This document shows positions 21,682 to 33,826 of a DNA stretch of 64,000 nt, piece after piece (position 1 is the stretch's first letter; each line of letters starts with the position of its first letter). A program made the translations under genes and the position numbers. The DNA is taken from contig NC_133166.1 in NCBI RefSeq assembly GCF_040802235.1, positions 114,094,991 to 114,158,990 on the forward strand, given 5' to 3'. Source of the stretch: Manis javanica. Its lineage: Eukaryota; Chordata; Mammalia; Pholidota; Manidae. A model generated the notes under the pieces. That model had not been told where the DNA came from and did no database searches. It saw nothing but the letters and a program-made list of their open reading frames with translations.

Positions 21682-22320
21682 CCCTGTAGCACCCTCTCCC
21701 CCCGCCAGAGTCTGTGCCCGCGTCTCCCCGGCTCGGGGCGGGGTCACGCTGTGTCGCACTCGGGTGACCCTGCGGGTGGGGCACAGCGGTGCGCTTCCAA
21801 GGCCCACCCCGGGGACCCCTGGCCGGCGGCCACTTCCTAGGGTTAGGGCGCTGCTGTTTGGGGGCAGGACGGTGTGTGTGGGATCCACAGCCGGGTCCCT
21901 GTGTACTGGGGAGGCTGTAGGCACCGCAGGCCCGGTAGCCTTGGCAGAGGCCCAGAACCGAGCTACCGGGGCGGGGACCCGTGGGGCTGTCTCCGCGAGA
22001 CGCTCTGTGCGTCCCCGTCAGGTACCCTGGAGCCCTTCCGAGCCGACGGTGGTCTCAGGCCCGAAAGTGTCGTGGACCCCGCGGCCAGCCTTCCCGAACA
22101 GACCATCTTGGGTCGGGGCTCAGGCCTCTGGGAAGGAGAGACGTCCCGCCCAAAAACCGTTGTCCCTATCTCGTCCCCAGCTTGAGGCCAGATGCATGAG
22201 GCCCGAGGACATGCCCGGGCCCCTAGAGCAGCAAGCAGTGGGCTCGGGCTCGGGGGCAGGATGGGGACTCAGCAGAGCCTCCTCCCCAGGTGAAAACACA
22301 TGAGCCTCCCATACAAGTTC

Positions 22321-22326
22321 TTTATT
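22321..22326 (-). terminator. Polyadenylation signal of right IFITM gene
   Basis: AATAAA on the minus strand, 76 bp past the stop codon, at the exact mirror of the left copy. Confidence 0.85.
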
Positions 22327-22401
22327 GAAAACATTTACTTGTAGACAAAGGTGCGTATAAACTGCTGGAAAACGGGTGACAGCCTCAGGCCATGGCAGCC
22401 G

Positions 22402-23290
22402 CTAGTAGCCTCCATAACCCTTCGCGACCTCTGAAACGCTTTGGAAAATCATCACTGAGCCAGTGGCGCAAATAATGATGAACACGATGGTCAGAAGAAG
22501 GCCCAAGATCAGGGCCCAGATGTTGAGGCACTTGGCGGTGGACGCATAGCTCTGCGCTCCCGTCACGTCGCCCACCATCTTCCGGTCCCTGGACTGGGGG
22601 AGGAGACGGCAGGGCGGTCAGGAGAGGGTCCAGGTGGGAGCCACGTGCTGGGCCCTGGCTCCTCCTCTGGGCCCAGGGGACACCACCCGTCCGCCTGCCC
22701 TGGGGCCTGGCCGGTCGGGACCCGTCTCCTTCCTCCAACCTCAGCCTCTGCAGGAGGCCTCAGCGCCCTCTTCCCCTGCTTGACCCCGTGGCTGGCCTCT
22801 CACCCCACAGGGAGAGAAAGCTCCCCGTGGGCTCGTCTGTTCTTCCGAGAGCGCCTGGGGCCACGCCTGAGCCCGAGGTGTGTGACTTCTGGTAGCGGTC
22901 GGGGGGGTGGGCTCCTTGGAGTCGCGGGGACAAAGGCCGGCCACAACCCTCGCCACGTGCCCCCCGCAGCCGCACTGTGACCTGCTCACGCACGGGCCTC
23001 CCAGCCCCAGGTGCCCTCCGGGGACCCTCCGCACCACCCACCTTCACGGAGTAGGCGAACGCCACGAAGCCCAGGCAGCAGACGTTCAGGAAGATCGTGT
23101 TGAACAGGGACCAGACGATGTGGTCGGGCACAGAGGTCTCGCTGCGTATGTTGATCACGGTGGTCGTCACGGGGGCCGCCGTCTGGGGCGCCCCCAGCAC
23201 GGCCACCTCGTGCTCCTCCTTGAGCATCTCGTACGTCGGGGGGACGCCGGTGTGCGCGCCGCTGAAGAGCGGCTGGGAGCTGCGGTTCAT
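22402..23290 (-). CDS. IFITM3: IFITM3-like antiviral membrane protein, right copy (two exons)
   Basis: Minus-strand coding exons are 23,290-23,042 and 22,593-22,402, giving 146 aa. All functional marks match the left copy: YEML endocytic signal with Tyr20, cysteines 71, 72 and 105, GxxxG at 91 and 95, and the C-terminal membrane span with tail KGYGGY. Residue 14 is Thr where the left copy has Ala, and the exon-2 product is identical. This copy has the position and orientation of human IFITM3, the last IFITM gene before B4GALNT4 and divergent from it, so it is the likelier orthologue. Its promoter (CCAAT box and ISRE) differs from that of the left copy. Role from the family: restriction of virus entry in late endosomes, induced by interferon. 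Confidence 0.95.
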
Positions 23291-23360
23291 GGCGCGAGCA
23301 CTGCGCGACGAGGTCCGGACGCAGAGCGATGCTCCTGGCCCTCCCCCTGCCTTCCCCAGG

Positions 23361-23410
23361 AGTTTCGATTTCTCCAGTTTCCTTTTTTGGGTTTGAGAAT
23401 TGGGAATTGG
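23361..23410 (-). promoter_or_regulatory. ISRE and CCAAT box of right IFITM gene
   Basis: On the minus strand a CCAAT box (23,406-23,410) lies upstream of a perfect ISRE core GAAATCGAAACT (23,361-23,372), which ends 71 bp before the ATG. The distal position, perfect in the left gene, is here GAAACTGGAGAA and no longer fits the consensus. Interferon response is inferred from the motif and family. Confidence 0.8.
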
Positions 23411-23829
23411 CTGGGCAGGCGAAGGGCGGGACAGAGGGCCGAGTGTCGAGTTACTTTCGGGAAGGTGGGAGGAGGGCCAAGCGGGACGCGGCGGGGCGCT
23501 CCTGGCCGGGCACCAGGGGCAGCCTCCTCTCTGCGGACCCACCTCCTGTAGGGACGTGGGCGCCGCGGGGCACTCTTCTTCAGCCTGGGACTGTCCCCGT
23601 CCTGAACCAGCCCCGTCCCCAGCCCCAGCCTGCCGCGCTGCCCACCGCCCCCTTGCGGGGCCCCTACCCAGCCTTCCGGACTCCCCGCTCCAGCCCACAG
23701 GGCAAGCGCTGCCCCTGCAGCGCACACCTGAGCGGCCGCAGCCATCCTCCTGAAACCCTTCACCTTCCCTGGTTCTGAAGTCCACGGCCAGGCTGCTTGG
23801 GGTGTTTCCTGGTGCGGTCAGCACCCGGC
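23411..23829. other. GC-rich flank upstream of right IFITM gene
   Basis: Continues the weak similarity to the left promoter (GGTGGGTCCGCA word on the minus strand near 23,533-23,545). No separate gene recognised. Confidence 0.45.
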
Positions 23830-24310
23830 AGACTGTGAAAGGGTATCAGAACGTGTTTCCCAAATGCACCACTTGACATGTGGCCCATTGTGAGCTGAGG
23901 GAAGTAAAGACCCACAGGCTCCAGAAACTTTGCCCCCTCGCTTAACTACCCAGAAGAATTTAAACTCGGGTGGGGGTGGGGGGTCTTTCCCAAAATGAGA
24001 GTTTTTCATGGAGGTAAATTTTGTCTGAGTAACCCATCGGCTTGGCAGGCAAACATCCAACACCTGCTCTTAGTCACGTTTCCCTGTGAAGTACCCCCTC
24101 CTCTTTGAAGCCCCAGGCCCAGCTCCCATTCCTGAGCTCAGATGGTTTCCACACCTGATTTTACCTCTCTGTCTTGAACCTTCGTGCATGTATAGTCCCT
24201 GGATGTACAAAATAGCATTTTATTTCCTCATTTTAGTCTGTCATGTCAAGTTAATTCTAGGCTGGCCAAAAGAACCTTTAGAGGGTAGAGGAAGCTATTT
24301 CTTCCCCAAC
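23830..24310 (+). repeat. Old solo LTR-like element
   Basis: The stretch from the TTTAACTACCCAG-like word near 23,940 through GCAAACATCCAACACCTGCT (24,050) to the A/T-rich polyA-like TTTTATTTCCTC (24,218) and GAGGGTAGAGGAA (24,280) resembles an old ERV1-type LTR. Family name not determined. Confidence 0.45.
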
Positions 24311-26680
24311 ACTTTGTTTCCCCAGAGGAGCCTTCCAGCACCTCTCAAGGGTGCCCTGGTATCAGCGACACTAGGTGCTGGCTTTGGGACAAGAAGGGGC
24401 AGCTGTGGTGAGACAGGAGGGTTCCCATGCATTTGGCAGCAGTTTTGTATCACAGGGCCAGCATATCCGTATAACCCCACTTACCTCCCTCCTGTCCCCA
24501 CCTTTCCCTATAGGGCCAGGGAGCTTGAGAGGAAGGGAGGGCGGAGAGCACCCTGTCCACTGAGGCCTTGGGAGGGGCAGTGCCCCACTGCCAGGGCCTT
24601 CCTGGAGTCACATTTTCTCCCCTTCTGGTTCCGTCCAGGCCCAGGGAAGATGGGCAGCAGAGCAGAGAGTGGCTTCACTTGCAGGGAGGCAGTGCCTGTG
24701 GGACAGCGGCAGCCAGCAGAGGTCCGCCTGCACCTCATGCCCTTCCACAGGGCCCTGCTGATGCCCGGAGCCAGTCAGGCTCCCTCAGCCCCTCCTGCTC
24801 TAGCGTTCCAAGTGGCCCCCATGTCGGGGCTCCCTGTCTGTCTCCTGGAGCTGCGAAAGGCCCCAGCACCCTTCTCCCTGTCTTGTTGTGATGCACCTCG
24901 TGGCCTGCCCTGCAGGCTCATACACCCGGGATGGCTCCCAGGCTGGTTGTGCCCATAGAGTCACTGTGGACAGAGTTTACACTGTCAGTGCAAAGCACAC
25001 ATTAGATTCAGAAGGCCTGGGGAGAAAGAATAGTTTGGTAAGATACAGATTATTTCATCGGTAATATTTGTGGTGGATTATATGTTGGGATAATATTTTG
25101 AATATATTGGTTCAAATAAAATAAATCTCATTTCTTTTTGCTCTTTGCTCTTTTGGCTACTGGAATATTTAAAATTTGGTTTGTGGCTGGCACCCTAGTA
25201 CACTCACCCCTGGGAGATCTGCGGAAGGGCCTGACCCCTCCCACATGCAGCATTACACATCTCGCAGGGATGCAGCAGAGAAGGTAGCAGAGCGGGATGG
25301 TCTCGTGGGGAGTGGCCCTGCCCTGTCCCCAAGTGCACGGTGCTGGCCTTGTGAAAATCCGCACAGAGCCTCTGAGTGATGGGCACTGTCGGGTGCCTGC
25401 ACAACGGGCAGCAGGGGGTCACACAGGGGCAATCAGGACTGCTGTCAGATCACCCGGAAGGTTGCTTACATCAGGATGAGCTGTTCCTGTCAAGTCTTCA
25501 AGGTTTTACAAGACTCTTTCTAATGAATTTCCAAGAACAAATAATCAGAGAATAAAGCAACTTGGTAACAGCTTGAAGACACCATTCTGACTGCCCAGGA
25601 AAGTCAGACTGGCGCTTGTATGAACCTGCTCTGATTAACACCCCATCAAATCAGATTTTTGGAAATATCTATAGGATGTAGAAGGGTATCTCTTTCCCTT
25701 GTGCAGTCCAGGCTTTGGAATTCCACAGCATTTTAAGGGAAAAGCAAGTCCCTACAGGGCCTCTTACTACCCAAAAAGGAGTAGGGAATAGTTTGGCTTC
25801 AGAGAGAAATAAGGAGCATGTGGCATTCACCTTCCACAAAACCAGTCTGAGGTAGATTGCCTGAGAAAGGGTCGCTCATGTCCTGGAGGCGCCATGTTGA
25901 GGACAAGGTATCACCCAACACGGAGCCCCTTCTTTCCGAGCAGCCTGTGTGAGTTTAAAGTTGCAAGGACAGCAGCTGGGGAGCCTGGGTTCAAAGGCCG
26001 CCCCAGAGGACCACAGAAAATTAGGACAGCCGTGGGGAAGTCCCGGAGTGCAGGGCAGGCTGCAGAGGCACAGTTCAGGGAGTTTCAGGGAGGCTCTGAT
26101 TCCTTCCACACCCATGTGCCCAATGCATGGAGTGGCCTGGCTGCTTGCCGCCTCCTCCAGGCCAGCCCCCTCTCTGCACAAGCCTGCCAGTCCCTGGGAA
26201 CTTCTCAGTCTGCTATATTCCTCCCTACTGCTCACCAACAGTCCAGCTTGCTTCCTGGTGTGTGCTGGTAGGAAAGCACTTCCCAGCACCCTGAAATTAG
26301 GTGTGATCTGGGGCTTGCTGTGGCTATGGAAGGGGGTGGTGGTGAGGGGTCTCTCTCCCAGGCAGAGATGCTGAGGCCACAAGTGACTCACCACTTTCCT
26401 GTATGAGGGGCGCCTCCACACCAGGTCCCTGAGTGAGGCCCCAGTGACCTGCAGACCCACACCAGAGTGGCACATGAGCAAGAGGCAAAGCTGTCTTCGA
26501 AGTCCCTGAGATTTGGGGCTGTTTGTTACCACAGTGCTGCCCAGCTCACCCTTATTGGTGCAGTGAGATGTTGCTGCATTGAAAATTTTGAAAACGTGAT
26601 GCCGGCCTAAGGCCAGGTGGCCCGCAACAAGGAGGCTGTTCTTGGAGGCCAGAGAGAGTGAGACACAACACCCAGCATGA
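24311..26680. other. Unassigned intergenic DNA
   Basis: No gene recognised. Long open frames on both strands (for example 24,086-24,958 + and 25,876-26,784 -) have no family resemblance and run through repeat DNA. An A/T-rich block near 25,060-25,180 may be an old DNA-transposon fragment. Confidence 0.4.
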
Positions 26681-27010
26681 TGGCTGGTCCCTTGTGTCAG
26701 CTTGACCGGGCCCCAGCACATACGTGTGGTCAGACGTGGTGGGTGTGAGGCGTCCCTGATGAGACGAATTCTGAACGAGTGCACTGAGGCAGGCGGCCCT
26801 CCCCAGCGTGCAGGGCCTCATCCAATTGGAGGCCTGAACTGGACAAAGAGCTGTGCAGAGTGGGGAGAGCTGGCCTGCCCACCTGTCTTTGGGCTGGGCC
26901 GCTGGTCTTGTCCTGCTTTAGGCCGCGGACTGAGGCAGGAGCAGTGGCATTGCCTCTCACGGGCCCAGTGGCCAGCAGCGTGTCAGCCAGTTCCTTGTTC
27001 TGAGGCTCTT
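26680..27010 (+). repeat. MLT1-type LTR fragment
   Basis: Reads TGTGTCAGCTTGACCGGGCC near 26,693, then a CCTCATCCAATTGGAGGCCTGAA region near 26,816 (quoted by position), the order seen in MaLR/MLT1 LTRs. Heavily diverged, plus orientation. Confidence 0.65.
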
Positions 27011-28420
27011 TCCACAAGTGCATTGGTCCCGTGTGTCCGGAGAACCAGACAAACGCAAGCAGTGGGGAGCGCAGCGAGGCAGCCCCCGATACTTGGAAGG
27101 CAGACCAAGAGGTGATAAACCTGCAGCCCTAGAATAACATGTTGGGAGCAAAGGCTCATCAGGGGGGCTGTTTGCTGCTGTTGTGCATTTGGCGTAGCGG
27201 GCTCAGGGGCGAACTGGCAGGCAGGGGCGCAGGAGCACGAGGAGAACCGGGAGAGTGGTTCCGGGACCTGCAGTGTGAGAAGAAATGACAGCTTTTCAAC
27301 CTCACCCGCTAAGAGAGAAAGTGGCGAGGACTCTTGAGTCATGAAGCTCAGCGTCGCCATGAGAGCTTGTCAGGGGTGTGCCCCCCACCACGGAGGCCGA
27401 CAAGCCCCATACCTGCCTCTCGGTCCAGAGAAGAGGGCTGCGGGTGACAATGTGGAGAAATGCTCCCGACTCGGAACTGTGCAGAGAGGAGCTATAGGCG
27501 TGGCTCTTGGAATATGAGCCTGACCAAACTTAAATCAAATTTTAAACAATGTATTAAATGAAAGAGTACTGCCCCCAAAAAACATCAGGCTGGACCAAAG
27601 ACACTGTGTCCCCGACTTTCTAGGGGTGAGCTGCTGCTCAGTTCCCCCTGAGGCAATGTGAGGACATGGTGAGGACGGGGTGGGGGGACCCAAAAAGCAG
27701 CCACAGCCATGGACACAGGTGGACACAGAGGTCAGTGGACCAGGGTGCCCAGTCCGGAGAGCAAACTCTAGTCTTCCTGTCCAGGAAGGTGCCCACCCTG
27801 GGGTCAGGGTCTTCACCACAGCCACTTGGTGGGACTTCAGAATTGCTAGGACTGTGGGGCGCCCCCTACTCCTTCCAGATCAGAGCGCAGGCTGCAGCCA
27901 GTGGTCCCTGTGTGCTGTGTTTTGTTTCTTTTGTTGTTGTTGTTGATGTTCATGGGACGGGTTTTTCTATCTTTTAGCTTTTATAAGAAAGTTATATTCA
28001 TTCTTTTATTCTATCAATACTTATTGAGCACCTATTTTGTGCCAAGAATTGTGGGTGGTGGACACCCCGCATGTTCTGGTTGTCCTTTGTGACGGGTGTT
28101 CTCAAGATGTGCACTCACGTTCGTTTGCCTCTGTCCGTTTTCTGCCCTGGGCACAAGGTCCTGTCACTGCTTCCTCCTCGTCACACCTTCTTGTGTCCCT
28201 TTTACCTCCCCCCCTTCACATCCGCATAGCCTAGAATCTTACCTGGGCTTCTATGGCTGCATGGGGCTTCCCTTTGACCTTCACGCCTGAATTTTTGTGC
28301 CCCTAAGATGACTTTGCAAAGGCGTTCGCTCACCTTGCTTCCCAGCGGGCCACAGCTTTTCCTGGATTTCTCTTTCTTCGTGTTCAGTTCCTCCTCGGGT
28401 AATGTTTTGATGTAGGTGTT
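27011..28420. other. Unassigned, with a MIR core fragment
   Basis: Mostly unique DNA. TATTGAGCACCTATTTTGTG at about 28,021-28,041 is a MIR core word. A short TTG repeat lies at 27,930. No gene recognised. Confidence 0.45.
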
Positions 28421-28760
28421 TGAGGGGACTTACTCTGAGCTTCCTGGAAATATCTTTATTATGCCCTCAAATTTTAGTGACAATTTGGCTGGATACTAAA
28501 TTCTAGATCTATTTATTTCAATTCTTTCATGTATCACCTCATAGTTTCATATAAGATTTGCTGCGAAATCTGGTATCAGTATGATTTTTGTTCCCTCATA
28601 GGTTATCTGTTCTTTCTTTGGGGAATTTTCTCTTTCTGGAAACTTTTCTTTGATTCTCTTAACTAAGTGTAGTTCATTTCTTATCTTACCTCTGTGGCCT
28701 TTCCGTCTGAAGCCCTTCATCTTCCTTTAATTCTGGGAAGTTTAGCTTCGCTGTTTCTTC
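28421..28760 (-). repeat. Old antisense LINE fragment
   Basis: The A/T-rich plus strand (GGCTGGATACTAAATTCTAG near 28,489) is the complement-type sequence found in old L1 copies. Boundaries approximate. Confidence 0.45.
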
Positions 28761-28974
28761 CAATATTCCTTCCTGTCCATCCCTTCCCCTTCCACCCTTG
28801 GACTCCTGCTATCAGCATGTAAGCCCTTCTGCTTCCGTCCCCCTCCTCATTGCTGTTTTGCATTTTCCAGCTCTTTAGTCTCACACATTACCTCCTAGGA
28901 CAGCAGTGGACTGACCTTCCCACACACTAATCTGCCCTTCTGCTGGGTCAGTTGCCCATTTAGAATTCTCATCA

Positions 28975-29240
28975 TCATAAGAGTGATAAAAGCTAGCACT
29001 TCACAAGCACTTGTACCCAACACTGGTCTAAATCCTTTACACACACTAATATATGCAACCCTCACACAGCCTGATGAGATAAGTGCTGTTATATTCCTCA
29101 TTTTAGAAGAGGAAATAGAGACACAGAGACATCAGGCAACCCGTCCAATGTCACACAGATGGAAAGCAGCAGGGCAGAGATTGGCACCAACACAGGCTGG
29201 CTCCAAGGTCTGTAGTTTTAGCCACTATGCCACCTGGCTT
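28975..29240 (+). repeat. MIR SINE
   Basis: Nearly full-length MIR layout: TGATAAAAGCTAGCACTT, ATATGCAACCCTCACA, the CTCATTTTAGAAGAGGAAA core, GTCACACAGATGGAAAGCAG, and the end GCCACTATGCCACCTGGC. Ancient, shared by all mammals. Confidence 0.85.
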
Positions 29241-29289
29241 ATTCCACCTTTTGTATTATTTCTTTCATTACTAACTTTTTCTCCTAGCT

Positions 29290-30000
29290 TTTGATTTGAA
29301 GCAATTTAAGACCCACGGAGAAACTGCAAGAATAGCAGCGCTTCTGTATGTCCTCGTCCAGAGTCCCTTGCAAACAGCATCTTAGAAGACATAACACCTC
29401 CATCCCAACCGGCAAGTCAGTGCTGGTGTGATACCCTTGACCGAACCGAGACCCCACTCAGGTCCTACCAGGCTTTTCCCTAGTTACATTTAGTTATTTC
29501 CCCAGCCTTGTCCAGCCTACAACAATCTTGGTTTGTCTTTCATGATCTTAATAGATATTCTGTAGACTACGCCCTGCTCTGTGCGGTCCTCTGACGTCTG
29601 GACGAGGTCACACACTGTTGGCACCTGTGCTCCAGAAATGATGTCGGGACGCTCAGTGCGTCAGGTCACAGAGCTCAGGACACGGACGTTTCACCACCAG
29701 CCACGCTGACCTTGGTCACTGGGTAAGCAGTGTCAGCTGGAGGTCCCCACGTAAAATTGCTATGGTTTCCTTCATATACTAATGTACTGGGGAAATACTT
29801 CAAAACTATGCAAACCATGTTTCTCTCCCAACTTTCCCTCGCAAATGTTAGTGTGGCGTTTGCCTCAGGGTGATTTTCTATTTCCTCTTTCCAGCTACAT
29901 TTATTAATTTAAAGGATGAACCATCCCCTACCCTCCATTTATTTAATCAGTCACTGTGACATCAGTGAGTAAGTGTGGTATTTCTCCCTTTTGGCTCACA
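29290..30000. repeat. Old LINE-like DNA
   Basis: Contains phrases typical of old L1 3' ends (GAGAAACTGCAAGAATAGCA at 29,318; ACCAGGCTTTTCCCTA at 29,467). Orientation uncertain. Confidence 0.45.
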
Positions 30001-32129
30001 ACCCATGGCCTCACGTTGCGGCGGCTCGGCCCCCACTCTCAGGGCTCCGTCAGGCTGGTGCCATCCTTCAACCCTCACTCAACTCTGTGTTCGGAGCACT
30101 TCCTTCCCGGCACCAGGAGACACTCCAGGCCCATCGTGGGTACCTCCTGCCACAGCCCTGGGGTCAGCCATGTCTCCAAGGACCTGGTGACTTTATGGGG
30201 AGCAGTCATTGGAACCACAGCTGGGGTGCTCCCTGCCACCAGGGTGTCATGGCTGCCGGGCGCTCTCAGCCAGCAGAGTTGGGGAATACATGTATGTGGC
30301 TGACCCTCACACACACACATCTATTTCTCTCTCTTTCTGAATATAGATGAAAAGCCACAAGTTTATTCCAACCCCTGGGGTTCCCACTCAACACCTCAGG
30401 GCTCATTGCCACCCCTCCGCTTTCTCGACTCTTGTTTCTACACTGTGAGAACTCCAGGTCTTATCTATAAAGATGCACGTGCGTGTTCAGTTCTCAAGTA
30501 CAGAAAAAGTCCTTGCAGAATTCCAGGACCACGCCCGAGAGAAAGCCCTTACTGACAAGTCTACATGTTTGCACACAGCCGTTTGTCTTCAGCCTTGAGC
30601 ATCCAGTCAAGGTGCCACTTCCACGGTGACAGGCTGGTTCCCTTCCCTGCCTCTTGGTGTGAAGCATTATTCATCTGTGACACATGTGTGATTCTTCGGT
30701 TAGGCCTGCTTTCCATTTTGGGGGCTTCCCAGTCCTGAGTGGTTTAAATTGCTTGTTTATTTTTTGGATACAGGAAGCATTACTTGGTTCTGTTGGCCAA
30801 AATAGAGTCAGCTGTGCTGAGCCCATGTCACCAGATCAAGACTCACACCTACCTGCAGCTTCAGCCTCTCCCAGGAATGTAACCCCTCCCAGCTGGCCTG
30901 GGATTTCCCGGTCAGCCCTTGTGGGGTGGCCCTCCTCACAGACTGCTGCCCTCCCCAGAGGAAGGTGACTTGCCTGAAGCCATCCACTCAGTTGATAACG
31001 GCAGCATCCCGCCCCTTCTGCCTGGAAAGCCTTCCGCTCTGGCTCTGTGCAGCTGCGCAGGGCTCTGCTAGGTGGGCTGCTTCTCTTCCTGAATTGTTGA
31101 ATAAAGCCAGTGAGATTTGTAAAATTTATGCATTTGTATTTTGTTTTTTTAAGATTTGGTGGCAGCAACAGGCTCTAAAGGACACATCTGACAGCTCTGG
31201 GGACAATGAGAACACGGCACGGTACCGTGGGGGCACCTTGAGGTCTCTGTCTTTCTCACTGTACTGTTTCCGGGGGCCGTGGGAAAGTGCCTTCCGGTTC
31301 TGGACTCCACCCTGTGTCAGCTGCCGATCTAATTGGCTTTCCACAGTTGCCCATTTGACTGGAGTCCATGTAGGGCACTGCTGGTAGTTCGGTCCAAAAC
31401 TCCCCATTTGGAATCCCCGAGCGCCGTGCCCCTTCTCTGGGACCTGTGGTTCAGCCCTGTCCCCACTCCAGTTCCCAGGCCCAGGCTGCTGGAACTCCTC
31501 TTTGGTTCCTGCTGGCATGTCACCGGCGCACTGCTGAAAGGGGTCTCAAAGGCCAAAGGCACAGAGCTGATGGGCAAGGCTGAGCGTGGTCATCATGATT
31601 GCCGCCTGGTTCTAAGACTCCTGGGTCAGGGCAGGCTGGTCACAGAAGAGGTCAGACTGACACTAGGTCACCTGCCAACCTCAAGAACATTTCTGTGCAA
31701 CAAGGTCCACTGTAAAACTCCACAGAGTCCCCAATCCCATGGAACACACCCCTTAGGTATTAGCTTGGCTCCAGGAAACCCAAGACTTAGCTAAAGAAAT
31801 GGGATCTTTAAGTTCGAAAGAGTTGAGCCCACCACCCTTCAGACCACCTGCCTATTTTATGTCTAAGAACTGTGGCCCCGGAAGCTACTGATACCTACAA
31901 AAATGGAAAGATCTTAAAGACAGCCCAGAATCGCAATGGCCATTACAGGGAGTGTTCTGATTAGACGAGACTGCTTACGTAGGACGTGGCGCTTGAAAGA
32001 ACAGTTCCCATATCAGGCCGACAGAACGGAATGCCTGCTTTAACTGGCATGCAGAGGCTTCCGAAAGGCTCCGAGATTCCTCAGTAGCTTCAAAACTGGC
32101 TGTGGGAAGCAGAGGCGAACCCCGAGGAT
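30001..32129. other. Unassigned intergenic DNA
   Basis: No gene recognised. A CA repeat lies near 30,308 and an AATAAAGCC-containing LTR-like end near 31,098. Open frames here are short and lack family features. Confidence 0.4.
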
Positions 32130-32602
32130 GGTACTAGAGGTCGTCAGTCTCCCACTCGGTTCCCTTCTGGACAGAAAAACTCGCCAATAGCAAACTTTTA
32201 AAAGCTATTCCTGGAGCGCTCGCTGCCCGCACTGACTGGCTGTGGGGGCCCGGCCTACGGCCGAGGCTGAGCCCCACTCTAGCTGGACAACACCCTAAAG
32301 ATGGCGCCTGCTTCCTGCTCACCACCCTTCCCCCTCTTCCCTGTTGGGGATTGGCCCAGCAGACTTCCGTACCTGTGCACAGCTCGTGCTGCCCGCTTAG
32401 AGTGGCGCGTGACACCTATCCGCTTAAAGGTCACGCATGATACTGTCCCAGATTGGTTGGGTGACTGAATATAAGGGAGCCCACCGGGAGGGAAAAAGAG
32501 TCGCCCGACAACTGCTGTAACTGCCGCAAGAGATTAGACAATAAAGCCTAGAGAAGAATCAAGACCTTGGGCGTGTTGCTTCGGTCCCTTTGGGGTCGCG
32601 AC
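32130..32602 (+). repeat. Solo LTR, class II (ERVK-like) style
   Basis: Contains AAGATGGCGCCTGCTTCCTG (near 32,297), a TATAAGG box (32,470), the polyA signal AATAAAGCC (32,541) and a terminal TTTGGGGTCGCGACA. This order, with the AAGATGGCGCC word, is the style of class II LTRs. The next bases do not form a clear primer-binding site, so it is probably solo. Confidence 0.6.
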
Positions 32603-33479
32603 AACTGGCCTATGTGATCTGAGGCAGATTTTAAAGCTCATTGGGAAGTTTCTTCCCCTTCTCGGTTCCATACGCTCAATGAGGTCACCCAACCCTCTGT
32701 GGCTTCCCTATTTGTGTGCGATTAATGGTATTAATACATAAATCAAGTCATAGAAATCAAATGTACAAATACATATGACTTGATTGTTTTTCCTACAACT
32801 CTTGATGAGTGATCAAAAACAGAATGATTAGAGCCGAAACAGTTCCTACAGCTCGTGACCGCCCTCACGGTCACGTCCTTGTCGGTGTCCTTGAGGAGCG
32901 TCACGCCCTTGGGCTAGACTCAAGGTCAGATATTGCTTGTGTGCTGATCATGTGTTGAACCCTCCACCCAGAATTCTTTAGATGTTTTAAGTTCATTTGC
33001 TCAATAAATACGAGGAGAGCCTTTTCGGCGTTACTCTTGCGCTGTGACGCCTTGAGTCCCCTGGCTGGCCTTTCAGATCCTCAGCATTCCCTGGCGTTCC
33101 CTCCAAATCTGCGGGTCAGAGGCAGGGGGGAGCCGACATATTTGTAAGTAGATTATTTCCTGAGATTAAAAAACCAGGAAGTAGCTCAGGAGCACACCAG
33201 TCTGACAGGCCAGTGCTGAGCACTTTGAAAGGACTTTGGGATAAGACACCCAAAGTCTGCCCATCCATCCGTCAGCCTTACGGTGCAGTAGCTCCAGCAC
33301 CAGACTAAGCTGACAGCTGGGCCCCCACACCGCCCCTCCTAGGAGTCTGTCCTAAAAGGCTAGCCGGAAATCAGTGTCTCATTTGTAATCAAGTGGGAAA
33401 CTGGAAAAAAGGTTGTCTGCAAAGGTTTTGTGCAAATCCTTGCGCACCAGCTCTGGATGCCCCCACATCTGCTTTGGAA
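32603..33479. other. Unassigned intergenic DNA
   Basis: No gene or repeat family recognised; possible LTR remnant with AATAAA near 33,003. Confidence 0.4.
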
Positions 33480-33826
33480 GGGGACCCCTATATGGGCATT
33501 TGTGGGTAAAATTGTAATATTTCCAGAATATCTCGCCTGGCTTTAGTTCATTTGCATATCCTCAGGGGTGGAGAGCTCATCTCCATATCAATGGGTAATT
33601 ACCGGGGCAACCGAGGGCGTGTCTGAGCCTGAGAGTTTAAGGGGAGGGGCTGGCTTGCTTGCTGGCTGGCTGGCTGGCTGGCTGGCTTCTTCCAGAGCAG
33701 GGGAGAAAGAAGGCCCCGGACTGCAGTTTGTGAGCAATAAACGGGTTTTAAACTATTTTTCCCTTTACTGATTTCAGATTTTAGAGGTATTTTGCCCCGG
33801 GATTTCCTCTCCCCGGACTTACAGCA
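33480..33826 (+). repeat. LTR-like segment with GGCT microsatellite
   Basis: An ATTTGCATA octamer-like word (33,550), a GGCT repeat (about 33,659-33,687) and AATAAACGGG (33,735) suggest the U3-R part of an LTR lying just before ERV internal-type DNA. Confidence 0.45.

Larger units (their letters stand above)
18085..23393 (-). repeat. Right arm of IFITM inverted duplication
   Basis: Reverse complement of 1,188-6,496. The gene half (22,402-23,290) matches the left arm with only two differences that I could find. The remainder differs at roughly 1-2 percent, except for the strongly diverged patch around 21,641-21,921. Outside the pseudogene, CpG island and gene no further gene is recognised; a GT repeat lies near 19,478. 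Confidence 0.95.

Noticed and set aside
22760-23824. 354-codon frame around the right IFITM exon 1
   Set aside because: It extends the true exon 1 through the 5' flank and into the intron. The conserved start at 23,290 and the splice donor after SVK define the real exon.
24086-24958. 290-codon open frame on +
   Set aside because: It begins inside an old LTR-like repeat and shows no family resemblance or splice context.
25876-26784. 302-codon open frame on -
   Set aside because: It starts within an MLT1 LTR fragment and has no recognised domain.
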